Shown here in pieces: positions 61,991-64,000 of a DNA stretch of 64,000 nt. Numbering within the stretch: position 1 is the stretch's first letter; each line of letters opens with the position of its first letter. The position numbers were made by a program, and so were the translations under genes. The notes beneath the pieces were generated by a model, which saw only the letters and a list, made by a program, of their open reading frames with translations, was not told where the DNA came from and ran no database searches. This DNA comes from Butyrivibrio sp. INlla14 (GTDB lineage Bacteria > Bacillota > Clostridia > Lachnospirales > Lachnospiraceae). The stretch is taken from assembly GCF_900102515.1 (NCBI RefSeq), contig NZ_FMVS01000002.1, positions 124,001 to 188,000 on the forward strand. The letters are read 5' to 3'.

Positions 61991-63956
61991 AGCGACCTCC
62001 TTTCATCAGAAGGCCTGCTTCTGACAATGATATGGGGCACATCATCATGCGCTCATCATCAAGATTCAAGTAGTGCTTTATTGAGGTTGTGTCTTTATGA
62101 CCAAGCAGATCGGCCAGTCCCTGCTTCTTGGTTCCTTTCCTTAACTGATCTGTAGCGTATGTTCTTCTTGTCACATGGAATCCTGATCCTGGTACATTTC
62201 TCTCAGGAAGAGCTCTTCCCAGAGCCTGTAAACAAACACCTCTCTGTATTGAATCATAAGGTACTCTGTGTTTTATAAAGAGTCTGTCATTTTGAGTTTT
62301 TTCATTAGGTCGGCCATGCTTTATGTAAAGATAAACAGCATTTCCTACTTCTGTGGGCATAGGAAGCACGATCTCGTGGCTTGTTTTCTTTTGATATATC
62401 CTGATGCACTGTCTTTTCCAATCAATATCTTTTAATCTCAGATTAACTATGTCTATGGATCTGATTCCCATCTTCATACCCAAAAGAATCATTGCATTAT
62501 CGCGGAGATCCATGGCTGTTAAGCACGTATCATGTTTTTGCATAATGGATTGTTTCTCATCATCTGTAAGAGTGATAACAAGCTTTTCTCTTGCTTCAGA
62601 AGAACAAAGCAATGCCTTATGGATTCCGTACGGAAGAATGCATTTACGTTCAAGATACTTTATGAACTTACGTATCCTTGAGTTATAAGCATTCTTACCT
62701 TCGGCAGAAGAGTGCTGATCAGTTAAGTTGAAGCCCTTAATGACTTCAGGAGTTATCTGGCCAAACCCACTGAGGTCACACTTGACCAAATATTCGCAGA
62801 ACCTTGTAACAGAAGATCTGACCATGTCTATGGTTGATGATGCCCAACCTTCTTTGATCTTAACATCAAGATACTTGTATAGCTCATCCTTACACCAGTC
62901 AGGCAGGCTTTCACATTTAACCGGTTTGGTTTTATTCAGACGCTGAGGAATAATACTGCCTTCGTTGCAATAAATATCAAACTGGTACAGAACCCTTGCA
63001 GACTGATTCCAGCCATTTCCTTCATGATACGTTTTTTCGTGTTCAAGCCAGATAGCAGCTATTCTCTTATGATATCCCAAAGAATTCATTTCCAAAAACA
63101 GCAAAAGATTATGTAATGTATAGGCTGCCCTTTCTTTTGAGGATTTGCTATAGCCAAGAGCCCGGTAATCATTTAGGAATAATTCAATTGCAACAGCAAA
63201 ATCCTCTGCGGGAAAATCCATGCTTTCAGCTGCAAGTGCTGTTATTTTTGCTTTCTGACTATTAGTGAAATCGGTGATATCAAATATACGATCATGCATT
63301 CTGAAATACGGATACCACCCAAGTCCATGCTGACACAATCCCATATCCGCCATATATAAAAGAATGTCTCCAATTGAATACATATATATGGCGCCAGTCT
63401 TCTTAGAACGATGAGCTTCAGTATGACAGTAGTACTCAATAAGCTCAAAGGTAATCTCAGAAGGATCAGATATGCCTTGCTTCTGAATCTTATACAAAAA
63501 TCGTGCAATTCGGGTTTTTACACAACCAGCATATGATTCTGGTAATTCAAGAGTACCAAGATAACCTTCCATCAGCTCATTCCATGGTTCCTGTAAAAGC
63601 TTTGAGTAAGGCATTGCAATAGGATAGGCATTTACAGCCTGAACTTCTCCAAAGCCATAAATATCTGAAAGGCGTAGAAGCGTTATCTTGTAGCCTTTAG
63701 GATAAGGCCCATTGTTTTCAAACCATTGCAATGATGTATCAATGGAATAAGACTGCTTTTTTTCAAGAAGATATTCCTTAAGTTCTTTTAAGCAGTTGAT
63801 TGTAGTATGATACGCGGTAGAACCAGCTTCTTTCGATGACATGTAATCTACAAGCTGCCTGCTATGCTCGTAGTAATCACGGAGCCATTCTTCATGCTTA
63901 GGAATTTCCTTGGGAAGCGGAATTTCATAGAAACGAACATCTTTTGGTCTTGCCAT
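61977..63956 (-). CDS. Large tyrosine recombinase A of the second trio
   Basis: A 659-residue recombinase, near the size of Tn554 TnpB. An extended N-terminal half (about 380 residues, with its own core-binding-like segments) precedes a catalytic domain with GMKMGIRSID, FHVTRRTYA, LLGHKDTTSIKHYLNLD. The catalytic half resembles the A protein of the first trio (GMRSGDIV, IKHYARVD). The ATG at 63956 is 11 bp from AAGGAGG and is preferred to the GTG at 63968. Confidence 0.87.
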   Translation of the reverse strand: MARPKDVRFYEIPLPKEIPKHEEWLRDYYEHSRQLVDYMSSKEAGSTAYHTTINCLKELKEYLLEKKQSYSIDTSLQWFENNGPYPKGYKITLLRLSDIYGFGEVQAVNAYPIAMPYSKLLQEPWNELMEGYLGTLELPESYAGCVKTRIARFLYKIQKQGISDPSEITFELIEYYCHTEAHRSKKTGAIYMYSIGDILLYMADMGLCQHGLGWYPYFRMHDRIFDITDFTNSQKAKITALAAESMDFPAEDFAVAIELFLNDYRALGYSKSSKERAAYTLHNLLLFLEMNSLGYHKRIAAIWLEHEKTYHEGNGWNQSARVLYQFDIYCNEGSIIPQRLNKTKPVKCESLPDWCKDELYKYLDVKIKEGWASSTIDMVRSSVTRFCEYLVKCDLSGFGQITPEVIKGFNLTDQHSSAEGKNAYNSRIRKFIKYLERKCILPYGIHKALLCSSEAREKLVITLTDDEKQSIMQKHDTCLTAMDLRDNAMILLGMKMGIRSIDIVNLRLKDIDWKRQCIRIYQKKTSHEIVLPMPTEVGNAVYLYIKHGRPNEKTQNDRLFIKHRVPYDSIQRGVCLQALGRALPERNVPGSGFHVTRRTYATDQLRKGTKKQGLADLLGHKDTTSIKHYLNLDDERMMMCPISLSEAGLLMKGGRYDTV

Positions 63957-64000
63957 AAGTACCGTCACCTCCTTTTAAAACAATCTTTAGGTGACGTCAT

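Larger units (their letters stand above)
59884..64000 (-). mobile_element. Second recombinase-trio element, incomplete in window
   Basis: It begins with TTATCCGACGGAATTAC at the break in tnpC, close to the end of the first trio element (TTATCCGAGAAGAATTA). A subterminal inverted pair TTATGCGCA/TGCGCATAA lies at about 59901-59909 and 59955-59963. Three minus-strand tyrosine recombinases follow in the same A-B-C order as the first element. The other end is beyond 64000. Confidence 0.7.

Overview
The window reads as a chromosome segment of a low-GC Gram-positive, most likely a Lachnospiraceae relative of Butyrivibrio/Pseudobutyrivibrio. This is inferred from the AT-rich composition, strong AGGAGG ribosome sites, sigma-A promoters and U-tract terminators, the archaeal/fungal-type aspartate-semialdehyde dehydrogenase, FeoAB with a Cys-rich partner, a flagellin-like gene and Tn916-style integrase/excisionase. 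No rRNA, tRNA or CRISPR array was found.

Region 1 (1-31 kb) is ordinary core genome, almost all on the minus strand. It holds branched-chain amino acid synthesis (ilvE; leuC-leuD leading a run with a glycosyltransferase, an Mrp ATPase and an AI-2E family exporter; ilvN-ilvC), a YfhO-type membrane protein, topB with a degenerate ATPase-like partner, argH-asd, feoA-feoB plus a 51-residue Cys-rich protein, an RNase J-like hydrolase, a four-gene sugar/glycerophosphate-type ABC importer, a PIN-PhoH protein and a SulP transporter.

Region 2 (30.6-44 kb) is more idiosyncratic. A small peptide gene, an asparagine-synthetase-like cyclase and an HPr-kinase-like protein form a peptide-modification cluster. 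It is followed by a flagellin-like gene whose leader carries at least four GGA-in-loop hairpins of CsrA type, and by an intergenic zone with two or three candidate small RNAs on the plus strand. Then come a HerA-like ATPase, carB, and an operon of a tyrosine phosphatase, a radical SAM protein and a nucleotidyltransferase. A 133-bp structured repeat occurs twice (10980-11112 and 34118-34250); its sequence differences keep the fold intact.

Region 3 (44-53.6 kb) is a genomic island: Tn916-like integrase and excisionase, a sigma-like HTH protein and a Rha regulator on the minus strand, a dyad-rich control region, then an ABC-three-component-like conflict system on the plus strand. These are followed by an ATPase with a PD-(D/E)XK-like end and a HEPN protein of ApeA type.

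Region 4 (53.6-64 kb) is nested mobile DNA. An IS66-family element abuts the remains of an acyltransferase. Its tnpB is split by a complete three-recombinase (RIT-type) element with 33-bp perfect inverted ends, and its tnpC is cut by a second, divergent three-recombinase element that runs off the window.
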